Shown: piece after piece, positions 1 to 6,559 of the stretch
Layout: every line of letters starts with the position of its first letter
Numbering within the stretch: the first letter of the stretch is position 1
Assembly (NCBI RefSeq): GCF_021590045.1
Contig: NZ_CP062221.1
Span: forward strand, 1,364,001-1,428,000
DNA length: 64,000 nucleotides
DNA from: Cellulomonas palmilytica
GTDB taxonomy: Bacteria; Actinomycetota; Actinomycetes; Actinomycetales; Cellulomonadaceae
Direction: 5' to 3'
Made by a program: the position numbers and the translations under genes
Notes under the pieces: generated by a model
The model's input: the letters and a program-made list of their open reading frames with translations, nothing else
What the model was told of the DNA's origin: nothing
The model's database searches: none

Positions 1-559
1 GCGCGGCGACCGCTTCGGCATCCTTCTCCATTCCGAGAACCTCGAGCAATAAGCCCTTTCTCAGGTTCGCAACCGTCAGTACCTCAATCTGGTGCGGATC
101 GGAGAAGATGCGCGCGAGCCGTGCGTAAGCGATCAAGACGAGCACCACCGACGGGGCGAGCACGAAGACGGTCCCCAGCACGACGTTCAGGTCCGAGGCT
201 AGCCACACGGCTCCTATCGCCAGCAGCGCGTTGGCTGCCGCTCCTTGGAGTAGCAGGCCGCGATACGCGATGAAGTCGACCACGGCGCGTCTCGCGGGCC
301 CTGCTGCCAGCGGAGGCTCGGGAAATGCCTGAAAGGCTATGGCGATACCTGCTACGCCGATCGAGAGGAAGGCCGTGTGGATCTGCCAGGCATGGCCGAG
401 TGCCTCGTGCGGCTCTGGGGCCCACTGTGCAAATAGGTGCGGCTCGACCAGCGAGCCGACCACGGTCAAGATGCCGAGCGCTACGACGAGAAGCGCTGCC
501 TGTGGCGTCGTAAGGACCCAGAGGTAGCAACGGTCGAGCGTGCCGTCCTTGAGGTCCAC
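1..559 (-). CDS. Integral membrane protein of unknown function, C-terminus cut by window edge
   Basis: Read on the minus strand from a GTG at 559, the frame stays open to base 1 (186 codons) and encodes a hydrophobic protein, unlike the arginine-rich overlapping frames. Four membrane segments are visible, at about residues 19-38, 53-70, 95-113 and 116-135, followed by a charged cytoplasmic stretch. The start is supported by a -10-like TACTCT at 567-572, seven bases upstream, the leaderless layout common in this window. I recognise no family. It is the leftmost gene of the accessory region, next to an attachment-site remnant. The real C-terminus lies outside the window. Confidence 0.6.
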   Translation of the reverse strand, partial: MDLKDGTLDRCYLWVLTTPQAALLVVALGILTVVGSLVEPHLFAQWAPEPHEALGHAWQIHTAFLSIGVAGIAIAFQAFPEPPLAAGPARRAVVDFIAYRGLLLQGAAANALLAIGAVWLASDLNVVLGTVFVLAPSVVLVLIAYARLARIFSDPHQIEVLTVANLRKGLLLEVLGMEKDAEAVAA

Positions 560-919
560 CTTCCGGAGAGTAGTGGGCGCGATGACGAGGAGGCAGTGCT
601 TGGGACCCCTGCCTGCCAGCCATCCGCACGCGTGTCCCGCGCTGCGCCCGGGGGCGCCGGCCGTGGGTGGTGCGGCTCGCGGGCGAGGGAGTAGGAGTCG
701 AGCTGAGTCCCGAGGCGGCACGACTGTGGTCAGTGTGTGGTCAGCCGGTACCCCGGAACGGGGTCACCGGACGAACTACCCGCATGTAGTTCCGCAGGTC
801 AGCGCGTTATCCACAGTCCAAGATCGAACTCCTAAAGCGGGTGTCGGCAGTTCGACTCTGCCCAGGCGTACAGAGGTTCGTCGCAGGTCAGGCGACGGGT
901 TGGTGCCCGGGTAGCAGCG
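560..919. other. Gene-free stretch holding a tRNA fragment
   Basis: No open frame here has plausible coding character. The only recognisable content is the tRNA 3'-half at 829-873 and, at 567-572, the -10 of the leftward membrane-protein gene. The sequence is less G+C rich than the core genes. Confidence 0.5.
829..873 (+). other. tRNA 3'-half fragment, candidate attachment-site remnant
   Basis: Positions 829-835 read as a seven-base anticodon loop CTCCTAA (anticodon CCT, Arg). Positions 846-862 form a perfect T-arm: GGCAG, loop TTCGACT, CTGCC. The 5' half is missing: the anticodon stem pairs at only three of five positions and there is no D-arm or matching acceptor strand. Identity starting at the anticodon loop and running to the 3' end is the usual footprint of a tyrosine integrase using a tRNA target, and a degraded integrase lies 1.6 kb away at 2488-2660. 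The intact tRNA is not in the window, so the isotype is an inference. Confidence 0.5.
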
Positions 920-1366
920 TTAGGGCTCTGGTTCCGGAGCCTTGAAGCCGCGGAAGACGCCATCGGTGTCGGCGGCATCCGCGAACTCGAAGAAGTCCAG
1001 GTTGCCGATCGCGAGGTTCGCCGTGATGGGCTCGACCTCCTGCGGTACCGCCCGGAAGGTGCGGCCGACCTCCTCGTTGTAGTCGTTGATGTCGACGAAC
1101 ATGACCGTCAGGTCCTTCATCGTGCGGGCGTCCGCGACTGCGAGGTGAGAGAGGTAGCCGTCGCGAGGCAGCCGCACCAGGTCGGGCGCCGTCAGGCCGG
1201 CCGACTCGGGCGACTCGAACGGTTGCAGCGAAGCGCCGGCTCGGTCGAAGTCTCCGGCGTCGTAGACGGCGGTCGCCGCGTTGACGGCCGCCTGCCAGGC
1301 GACATCGTCGGAGTAGTCCGTACGAAGAAGCAGTGTGCACATGTCGGCTGGCTTGGCCAGAAGCAT
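920..1366 (-). CDS. DUF6924-like protein
   Basis: The 148-residue product begins with the pattern LLLRTDYSDDVAWQA and continues with a VMFVDINDY segment, as in the uncharacterised actinobacterial DUF6924 family (recognised from memory, not searched). It is soluble, acidic and has no signal peptide. The ATG at 1366 is supported by TAGTCT at 1373-1378, six bases upstream, so the mRNA is probably leaderless. It stands alone between the tRNA fragment and the toxin-antitoxin pair. Function unknown. Confidence 0.6.
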   Translation of the reverse strand: MLLAKPADMCTLLLRTDYSDDVAWQAAVNAATAVYDAGDFDRAGASLQPFESPESAGLTAPDLVRLPRDGYLSHLAVADARTMKDLTVMFVDINDYNEEVGRTFRAVPQEVEPITANLAIGNLDFFEFADAADTDGVFRGFKAPEPEP

Positions 1367-1451
1367 GTTCCGAGACTAGGTCTCCGTCTCCTCTGGAGGC
1401 GGCCATCTACGGTCCTGGATCCGAGCGAGGGCCGAGCCTCGGCGGCGCTCC

Positions 1452-1694
1452 CTATGGCAGCAGGTCGAGGTACTTCCGGCGGGCTGGCATCGCGTGGATG
1501 ACGATCTCGTCACCGCTCTCGAGCGTGAGTACCACCGTCTCGAGCAGGCGGGCCTGGGTGTCGAAGCCGAGGCGCAGCTCGCGATAGGGCGGGCCGTCGT
1601 CGTCCAGTGGCTCGATCCACAGCGACCACGCGGCCGCCTGGATCGCGTCATCCTCCGCGACGCCGTGCTTCCGCGCGCTGCGGTGGACCCTCAC
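1452..1694 (-). CDS. Putative toxin partner of RHH antitoxin
   Basis: This 80-residue basic protein has its ATG inside the stop of the upstream antitoxin (ATGA overlap at 1691-1694), the arrangement expected of a type II toxin-antitoxin operon. It starts with an HRSARKHGV helix and ends in beta-strand-like LRLGFDT, VVLTL and IVIHAMPARRKY segments, a size and layout like small RelE/BrnT-type toxins, but I cannot place it in a named family. Toxin activity is inferred only from operon structure and size. A second antitoxin copy at 10893-11126 has no such partner. Confidence 0.55.
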   Translation of the reverse strand: MRVHRSARKHGVAEDDAIQAAAWSLWIEPLDDDGPPYRELRLGFDTQARLLETVVLTLESGDEIVIHAMPARRKYLDLLP

Positions 1695-1924
1695 GCAGCG
1701 AAGTGGGCGAGCGCGGCCCGGATCGCCTCGGACCGGGTCATGTCCTGCTTGGCTGCCGCGGCGTCGAGGGCGTCGAGCTCCTCAGCCGTGAGTCGGACGG
1801 CCACGACCTGCATCGGCTCAGCCCCGCGGCCAGGGCGCCCGCGCCCTCGACGCCTCAGCGCGTGGACGTCGTAGCCCGCCTCGGCCTCATCGGCCCACTG
1901 CTGGATCTGGTCGTCGCTCACCAC
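1691..1924 (-). CDS. Ribbon-helix-helix antitoxin
   Basis: The product (77 residues from GTG 1924) has an N-terminal acidic helix, a basic linker RRRGRGRPGRGAEP, then an RHH/CopG fold: strand MQVVAVRLTAEE followed by helices LDALDAAAAKQ and TRSEAIRAALAHF. It should bind DNA as a dimer, repress its own operon and neutralise the overlapping downstream gene. An ATG at 1930 is possible, but TACGAT at 1931-1936 lies six bases before GTG 1924, which fits a leaderless start. A near copy of the gene and of its upstream box occurs at 10893-11148. Confidence 0.75.
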   Translation of the reverse strand: MVSDDQIQQWADEAEAGYDVHALRRRGRGRPGRGAEPMQVVAVRLTAEELDALDAAAAKQDMTRSEAIRAALAHFAA

Positions 1925-1932
1925 GCGCATAT

Positions 1933-1946
1933 CGTATGACGAAAAC
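1933..1946. promoter_or_regulatory. Candidate autoregulatory operator of the RHH antitoxin
   Basis: The 14-base block CGTATGACGAAAAC overlaps the -10 region of the antitoxin gene. The same 14 bases occur at 11135-11148, at the same distance from the start of the paralogous antitoxin, while flanking sequence differs. Conservation only of this block suggests a binding site for the two antitoxins. Confidence 0.5.
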
Positions 1947-2001
1947 TCGCGCGCGGGTAGGCCGTGCACGCTCCGAGCGTCGGCACGAGCAATCCGTCAT
2001 C

Positions 2002-2381
2002 ATGGGTGGCGTGTGCGGGCGCTCCACGGCCGACTTTCTGGCGTCGACGGCCGACCTGGCGCGTGCCGTGATCCACGCCGATGACGGCTGGCCGACGTAC
2101 GACGCCGGCATGCGCTTCCTTGGCATGGCGATGGAGGCCTTGTCGCCGACAGTCGGAGTTCCAGCCGAGGAGCTGTCAGGGGGCTCTACCTCATCTGGGG
2201 TGCCCTGACGGACGCCATGGACGCGCCCGGGCGTGGCGGTGTCGAGCAGGATGTCGCCGCCGTCGCACAGATGAAGCGTGCTGCGGCGGAATGGCTCGAG
2301 GCTCTCGGCGCGGACAGCGCGAGGCGCGCCTACCTGGATCGCTGGGTCCACGAAGAGTGCGGGTACGTGCGGCGCCTGTGA
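2002..2381 (+). pseudogene. Frameshifted gene for a hypothetical protein
   Basis: From the ATG at 2002 one frame reads STADFLASTADLARAVIHAD and on to GVPAEEL, then would stop at 2206-2208. At the G5 run (2179-2183) the coding pattern moves to the frame one base earlier and continues with GLYLIWGALTDAMDAP to a TGA at 2379-2381. Loss of one G explains both halves, so the ancestral product was about 126 residues. I do not recognise the family. It could be a true pseudogene or a sequencing error in the G run. An upstream ATG at 1936 is in frame but sits in the antitoxin operator. Confidence 0.6.
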
Positions 2382-2487
2382 CTCGGGCCAGGCCGGGAAT
2401 GAGAGCCGACGTGAGCCGTCGGGCTCCAGCCCCGTGGCGCAGATCAGGACGGTGGCTCGATCGCCCGGGTCGCCTGCATCAGCGAGA

Positions 2488-2660
2488 TCACGGGCAGCCG
2501 CTCGTCGCCTGCCCCGTTGCCTCGCTGAACAGGTGCCGTAGATGCATCGTCATCGTCGCGGCGGAGTGCCCGAGGATCACCTGCACGGCCTTCACGTCCG
2601 TCCCGGCGGCGATGCGCAGCGACGCGACCGTGTGTCGCAGGTCGTGGATCTGACGCCGGT
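2488..2660 (-). pseudogene. Tyrosine recombinase (integrase) C-terminal fragment
   Basis: On the minus strand the frame reads IHDLRHTVASLRIAAG, then VKAVQVILGHSAATMT and LRHLFSEA, ending at a TGA at 2488-2490. These are the C-terminal catalytic blocks of phage-type integrases: HDLRHT carries the conserved Arg and His, and LGH(S/A)SxxMT the second conserved His. The usual T-x-x-x-Y-x-H-L tail, carrying the nucleophile Tyr, is altered to HLRHLF, and nothing upstream of the HDLRHT block remains. It is a dead relic that supports a once-integrated element here. Confidence 0.75.
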
Positions 2661-2666
2661 ACGGGC

Positions 2667-3056
2667 TCAGGCGTTGGAGAAGGTCCGCAGGATGTCCGCG
2701 CCGGAACTGAGGACGACCGCGTCCTGTGCCAGGTCCTCAGGCAGGTGCTGCCGCACCTCTTCGCGGAAGAGCATCGTCGGCACGCCAGGGGCCATCAGAA
2801 CCATGTCGCCGGCCGACGCGATCCGGGCGAACAGCTCCCAGGCCAACTGCCCGCTCACATGGTTCACCATGAAGCCTGACCCTGGCTCGGCAACCCCGTA
2901 GAGGTCGGCAGTCCCGTCGTCGAAGTGCAGCTCGGCGAAGTCGAACTCCGGCTGGACCCTCATGAGGTGTGGCGCCAGGAGCTCAGCCAGCACACCGTTC
3001 TCCGCCTCGGCCGGCTCACCGCCGACGAAGCGCTGCGCGTACACCTCGAAGCTCAT
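2667..3056 (-). CDS. Hypothetical protein
   Basis: This 129-residue soluble acidic protein begins MSFEVYAQRFVGGEPAE and contains FAELHFDDGTADLYGV; no family is recognised. An in-frame GTG at 3086 exists, but the ATG at 3056 has TTGAGG (3086-3091), a 17-base spacer and AACGCT (3063-3068) ending six bases before it, matching the leaderless pattern seen elsewhere, so it is preferred. Its 3' end abuts the integrase relic. The size and acidity resemble immunity-type or SUKH-like proteins, but that is only an impression. Confidence 0.5.
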   Translation of the reverse strand: MSFEVYAQRFVGGEPAEAENGVLAELLAPHLMRVQPEFDFAELHFDDGTADLYGVAEPGSGFMVNHVSGQLAWELFARIASAGDMVLMAPGVPTMLFREEVRQHLPEDLAQDAVVLSSGADILRTFSNA

Positions 3057-3140
3057 GGCCGGAGCGTTCCACTCAGCGCTCGGCACCTCAAGAGACCTCG
3101 GGCCGCGCAGCCGTGCCTGAGCGGGGTGTCGGCAGTACAG

Positions 3141-4370
3141 CTAGTGACGAGGGATCTGCTGCGCGTACTGGTCGAGCACGTTCAGGATCCCTGAGTGCTG
3201 CCAGATGCGGTTGCGCTTCATGCCCGTGCGTTCGGTCAGGACCCCGGCGTCGGTGAGCTGCGCCAGCGCTCGCTGCGCGGCGACCTCGTTGGTGCCGAAG
3301 CGCCCGACGAGCAGCCGGGCGTTGACCACCGGGTTCGAGATGAGCAGGGGAACGACCCGCCAGGCGGAGGCCTGAGGTCGCAGCCGTCGAGCCGTCAGTG
3401 CCTCGCGGGCGGCGTCGACCTGAGCGGCCAGGTCGTCGACGAGCCTCACTCCGGTGGAGGCTGCGTACCGGCTCGCGCGGGTGAACTGCTCGACGATGGG
3501 CCGGGCGTCACCGCGGCGGTACGCGCCGAGTGCCGAGAAGTACGCCTCGGTGTCCGTCAGGAGCCCCGCCGAGATGGGCGCCGTCGTGCGGGTCATGACG
3601 CCCTTCCCGCGCAGGATCGCGTGGACCAGTGCCCGCCCGGTGCGGCCGTTGCCGTCGGCGAACGGGTGGATGGTCTCGAACTGCGCGTGTGCGATGGCGG
3701 CCTGGACGATGACCGGCACGTCGTCACGGGCCAGGTAGCGGACCAGGTCGGCCATCGCCTCGGGCACCTGCTCGGCCTGCGGGGCGACGTGCGACGCGCC
3801 CCGCGGGCTGATCCTGCTCCGGCCGACCCAGACCAGCTCGTCGCGGTACGTGCCGGCGTGGTCTTCCCAGCCTCGCTGTCCGCCCAGGAGCCGGGCGTGC
3901 ATTGCGAGGATGGCGCTCTCGTCGAGGTGGTCGGCGAGGGCGAGCGCGGCCTCCATCGTGCGGACGTTGGCGACGACGACCTGCGCGTTCTCGCTGCCGG
4001 ACTGGTCGATCTCGGCCAGCGCGAGCTGGCGGGCGCCCACCGTCAGGTTCTCGATCTGCGACGACGAGGCCGACTCGGTGCGCAGCAGGATCGACGACAT
4101 CGGGCCGAGCGTCGCGCTCTCGGCGCCGAGCTTCGCGCTTGCGTACAGGTCGAACCGTGCGAGTGCGGCGGTCGCCTCGTCGACGTCCGCCCCGAGGTCG
4201 GAGGGGATGGTCACGGAGTGGTCGGCGATCCGCGCGGGCACGCTGGACTCGTACGGGCCGGAGGCGCTCGAGAGCTGCGCGCGCGAGCTCATGCCGTCGG
4301 TCTGCGCGAGCCAGTGGTGCGACTCGTAAGCCGTCGCTGGAACCGCGAGCGTCGCGACTTCCGTTGCCAT
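3141..4370 (-). CDS. Fic family protein adenylyltransferase with C-terminal winged helix
   Basis: The 409-residue protein carries the Fic core motif HPFADGNGRTGR at residues 235-246, with the catalytic His. Fic enzymes transfer AMP from ATP to hydroxyl side chains. The inhibitory motif (S/T)xxxE(G/N) appears as SSQIEN at residues 103-108, upstream of the core, making this a class II Fic whose activity is restrained within the molecule. The C-terminal third (about 330-409) looks like a winged helix, as in many stand-alone Fic regulators. The ATG is six or seven bases behind TACGAT (4378-4383), so the mRNA is probably leaderless. No antitoxin gene is adjacent. The target is unknown. Confidence 0.9.
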   Translation of the reverse strand: MATEVATLAVPATAYESHHWLAQTDGMSSRAQLSSASGPYESSVPARIADHSVTIPSDLGADVDEATAALARFDLYASAKLGAESATLGPMSSILLRTESASSSQIENLTVGARQLALAEIDQSGSENAQVVVANVRTMEAALALADHLDESAILAMHARLLGGQRGWEDHAGTYRDELVWVGRSRISPRGASHVAPQAEQVPEAMADLVRYLARDDVPVIVQAAIAHAQFETIHPFADGNGRTGRALVHAILRGKGVMTRTTAPISAGLLTDTEAYFSALGAYRRGDARPIVEQFTRASRYAASTGVRLVDDLAAQVDAAREALTARRLRPQASAWRVVPLLISNPVVNARLLVGRFGTNEVAAQRALAQLTDAGVLTERTGMKRNRIWQHSGILNVLDQYAQQIPRH

Positions 4371-4377
4371 GCACGCA

Positions 4378-4408
4378 ATCGTACTAACAGTTATTGCCGA
4401 AGTGTTAG
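4378..4408 (-). promoter_or_regulatory. fic promoter with inverted-repeat operator
   Basis: TACGAT (minus strand, 4378-4383) is a -10 placed for a transcript starting at or next to the Fic ATG. Immediately upstream, CTAACA (4384-4389) and TGTTAG (4403-4408) form a perfect 6-bp inverted repeat 13 bases apart, spanning the -10/-35 spacer. The stretch is AT-rich for this genome. The Fic protein's own winged helix is a candidate binder. Confidence 0.5.
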
Positions 4409-4489
4409 CAAGAGCCGGACGGTCTTCATGGGAGGCGCGGGCTTGGGCTTTGGTTTGTGAGCGCGCTCGTCGCGAACATGACCGCTCGT

Positions 4490-4625
4490 TCAGTGCCTCG
4501 CCGCCGCGTACCGCCGTCGAGGAGATCGACGCACTCCACGAGCTCGGGCGGGCTGGTCACGGTCACGTCGTAGCCGAGCATGTCGACGGCGACGATCTCG
4601 ACGCTGTCGCCGCCGGTGAGGAGAC
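4490..4625 (-). pseudogene. Broken duplicate of a WYL regulator C-terminus
   Basis: The minus strand reads LTGGDSVEIVAV, then MLGYDVTVTSPPELVE, nearly identical to the last 45 residues of the intact WYL regulator at 5532-6482. Two codons are missing after EIVAV, and a frame change just before the end puts RRYAAA in another frame. No HTH or WYL part is present. It is a leftover of a paralogous gene, either a tandem copy mostly deleted or one interrupted by the accessory element. Confidence 0.75.
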
Positions 4626-4825
4626 CCAGCCCGTACGCTCGGCGCGTGACGAACGACGCGCTGGCACCCGACGGCGAGCGGCGAGCGAGCGCCCAGGAGG
4701 CCCCGCGTCAAGCGCAGGCCGACCGCCTGGATGGCGAGCCGCGGAGGTCTGTCGAGCCGCGCTCCGTCGCGCGCGCACTTCGTTCGATCCGACGGCGGCG
4801 GATGCCTGATCGACAGGGGGTCGCC

Positions 4826-5140
4826 GTGAGTCGCCCAAGGCCGGACGCCGCCAGGATGAAGGCGCTCCGCGAAGCTCTGCTTGCGACATTCGGACCCCAG
4901 CAGGTCGTGCGCGTCGAGTACGTGACCGCCTTCAGCGAGCCGTTCCCGTTCTGGGTGTGGCTCGGCACGACGACCGACGTCGAGCGCGACGAGCTCGCGC
5001 GCGACTCGTCGGCCGGCGGGCGGGTCGCAGAGGTGGCAGGCAGGTTCGGGTTCGATGCCCTGTGCGAGGGGTTCACCGTCGAGTCCCAGGAGACGGTCGA
5101 CCGTGACTACGCCGGGAACTGGTTCTACCGCCTGCGCTGA
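4826..5140 (+). CDS. Hypothetical protein
   Basis: The 104-residue product from GTG 4826 reads ARMKALREALLATFG, then FWVWLGTTTDVERDEL and ends YAGNWFYRLR. It is soluble, with alternating helices and strands; no family is recognised. GTG 4826 is chosen because AGGGGG lies five bases upstream; an in-frame ATG at 4802 would add eight residues. The long in-frame extension back to 4580 is antisense to the WYL relic and is not believed. It is the last gene of the accessory stretch. Confidence 0.5.
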   Translation: MSRPRPDAARMKALREALLATFGPQQVVRVEYVTAFSEPFPFWVWLGTTTDVERDELARDSSAGGRVAEVAGRFGFDALCEGFTVESQETVDRDYAGNWFYRLR

Positions 5141-5531
5141 CCGTCCCGGCGGTGTTCTCCCGTCGGCCTGTTCGGTTGTGTTCCGGCGTGAGAACGGGGC
5201 CCACGCAGTGCCCCTTTGAGTGACCTCCCGCGGCGAGCCTTCGCGCTCGTCCCGCTACCGCCGAGATCTGTTCTGGTCGGGACGGGCGGATGCTCCTGCG
5301 TCGTCGTTGACGCCCCGGAATGTCCTACCGACGTTCGACAGCCATACCCCGGGCCGCACCCTCGTCGTGCACCAGTTCTTCCCGGGGAAGAGCCGGCCTG
5401 GGTCGAGCTTCGCGGAGCGCCGCGTCACCGACAACGCGCGGCTCCGGGTAGTGCAGGCACATGCCGGCCAGTTCGCAGTCGACACCGTTCGCCGCTCGAA
5501 CCGGTCGTCGGCCGTCATCGTGCAGCCACTT
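5141..5531. other. Gene-free stretch with an orphan promoter-like repeat
   Basis: No supported gene. It holds a 60-bp block (about 5305-5365) that closely matches the xylanase promoter region (7776-7836) but is not followed by a gene. The rest is 3' flank of the leftward WYL gene. Confidence 0.5.
5307..5335 (+). promoter_or_regulatory. Orphan copy of the xylanase promoter
   Basis: TTGACG (5307-5312), a 17-base spacer and GACGTT (5330-5335) match the xylanase promoter at 7778-7806, including GGAATGTCCTACC in the spacer (GGAATGCCCTACC there), and similarity goes on for about 30 more bases. The -10 has lost its T (GACGTT against TACGTT) and no gene follows, so this is probably a decayed copy. 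Confidence 0.45.
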
Positions 5532-6482
5532 TCAGTGTGTCGCCGCCGCGTACCGGCGGCCGAGGACGGCGACGTACTCCGCGAGCTCGGGCGGGTTGGT
5601 GACGGTGAAGTCGTAGCCGAGCATGCCGATGTAGACGGCGACGATCTCGACGCTGTCGCCGCCGGTGACCAGGACGCACTCGGTGTCGGAGACGGGTTCG
5701 ACGACGCCGACGGCGGGGTTGATGCGGGCGAGGACCTGCTCGGCTGAGGCGTGGACGGTGATGCGGGTGTGCACGGCCCAGCCGGCGCGGGCGACCTCCC
5801 GGGCGACGAGGCCCGTGTAGTCCTCGCCGGGGAGCGGGGTGGGGGTGAAGCGGCGGCCGTTCGGGGTGCGCAGGGTGATGCGGTCGAGGCGGTGCGGGGC
5901 CCAGGTGTCGGTGGCGGGGTCGCGGGCGACGACGTACCAGCGGCGCTGCCAGGTGACGAGCTTGTAGGGCTCGACGGTGCGGGGCGCCTCGTCCTCGAGG
6001 AGGCGCAGGGACTCGTGGTCGCGGATGGCAGCGGCGATGGTGGCGATGAGCGCGGGGTCGACCTCCGGGTCGGGGACGTTGCTGTCGGTGTTGAGCGGGC
6101 CGTGCTCGAACGCGTCGCGGAGCGCGGCGACGCGGCGGCGCAGGTGGTGGGGGAGCACCTGCTCGAGCTTCGCGCGGGCGCGGTCCGCGGTCTCCTCGAT
6201 GCCGCGCAGGCCCGCGACGGCGCCGAGGCTGACGGCGATCGCCACGGCCTCGTCGTCGTCGAGAAGAAGGGGCGGCAGCGTCGTGCCGACGCCGAGCTGG
6301 TAGTAACCACCGGTGCCGCGCACGGAGTCGACGGGGTAGCCGAGGGTGCGCAGGCGGTCGACGTCGTGGCGCACGGTGCGGGTGGTGACGCCGAGGCGTG
6401 CGGCGAGCTCGTCGCCGGTCCAGCGAGCGCGCGACTGCAGCAGGGCGAGCAGGCGCAGGAGCCGGGCGGAGGTCTCGAGCAT
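5532..6482 (-). CDS. WYL-domain transcriptional regulator (YafY type)
   Basis: The 316-residue protein has an N-terminal DeoR-like winged helix (residues 1-60, DELAARLGVTTRTVRHDV), a WYL domain in the middle (PYKLVTWQRRWYVVARDP near 175-195) that in this family senses a ligand, and a C-terminal WCX-like segment ending MLGYDFTVTNPPEL. GGAG lies about nine bases before the ATG. It is divergent from the epoxide-hydrolase-like gene at 6560, which it probably regulates; three GGAAC motifs (6502, 6521, 6536) lie between. A damaged second copy of its C-terminus is at 4490-4625. Confidence 0.9.
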   Translation of the reverse strand: MLETSARLLRLLALLQSRARWTGDELAARLGVTTRTVRHDVDRLRTLGYPVDSVRGTGGYYQLGVGTTLPPLLLDDDEAVAIAVSLGAVAGLRGIEETADRARAKLEQVLPHHLRRRVAALRDAFEHGPLNTDSNVPDPEVDPALIATIAAAIRDHESLRLLEDEAPRTVEPYKLVTWQRRWYVVARDPATDTWAPHRLDRITLRTPNGRRFTPTPLPGEDYTGLVAREVARAGWAVHTRITVHASAEQVLARINPAVGVVEPVSDTECVLVTGGDSVEIVAVYIGMLGYDFTVTNPPELAEYVAVLGRRYAAATH

Positions 6483-6559
6483 GCGGTCTCCGATGATCGT
6501 CGGAACATCCCCACCATAGAGGAACGAACTGTGCCGGAACGGTGCATAACGTGACTGTC

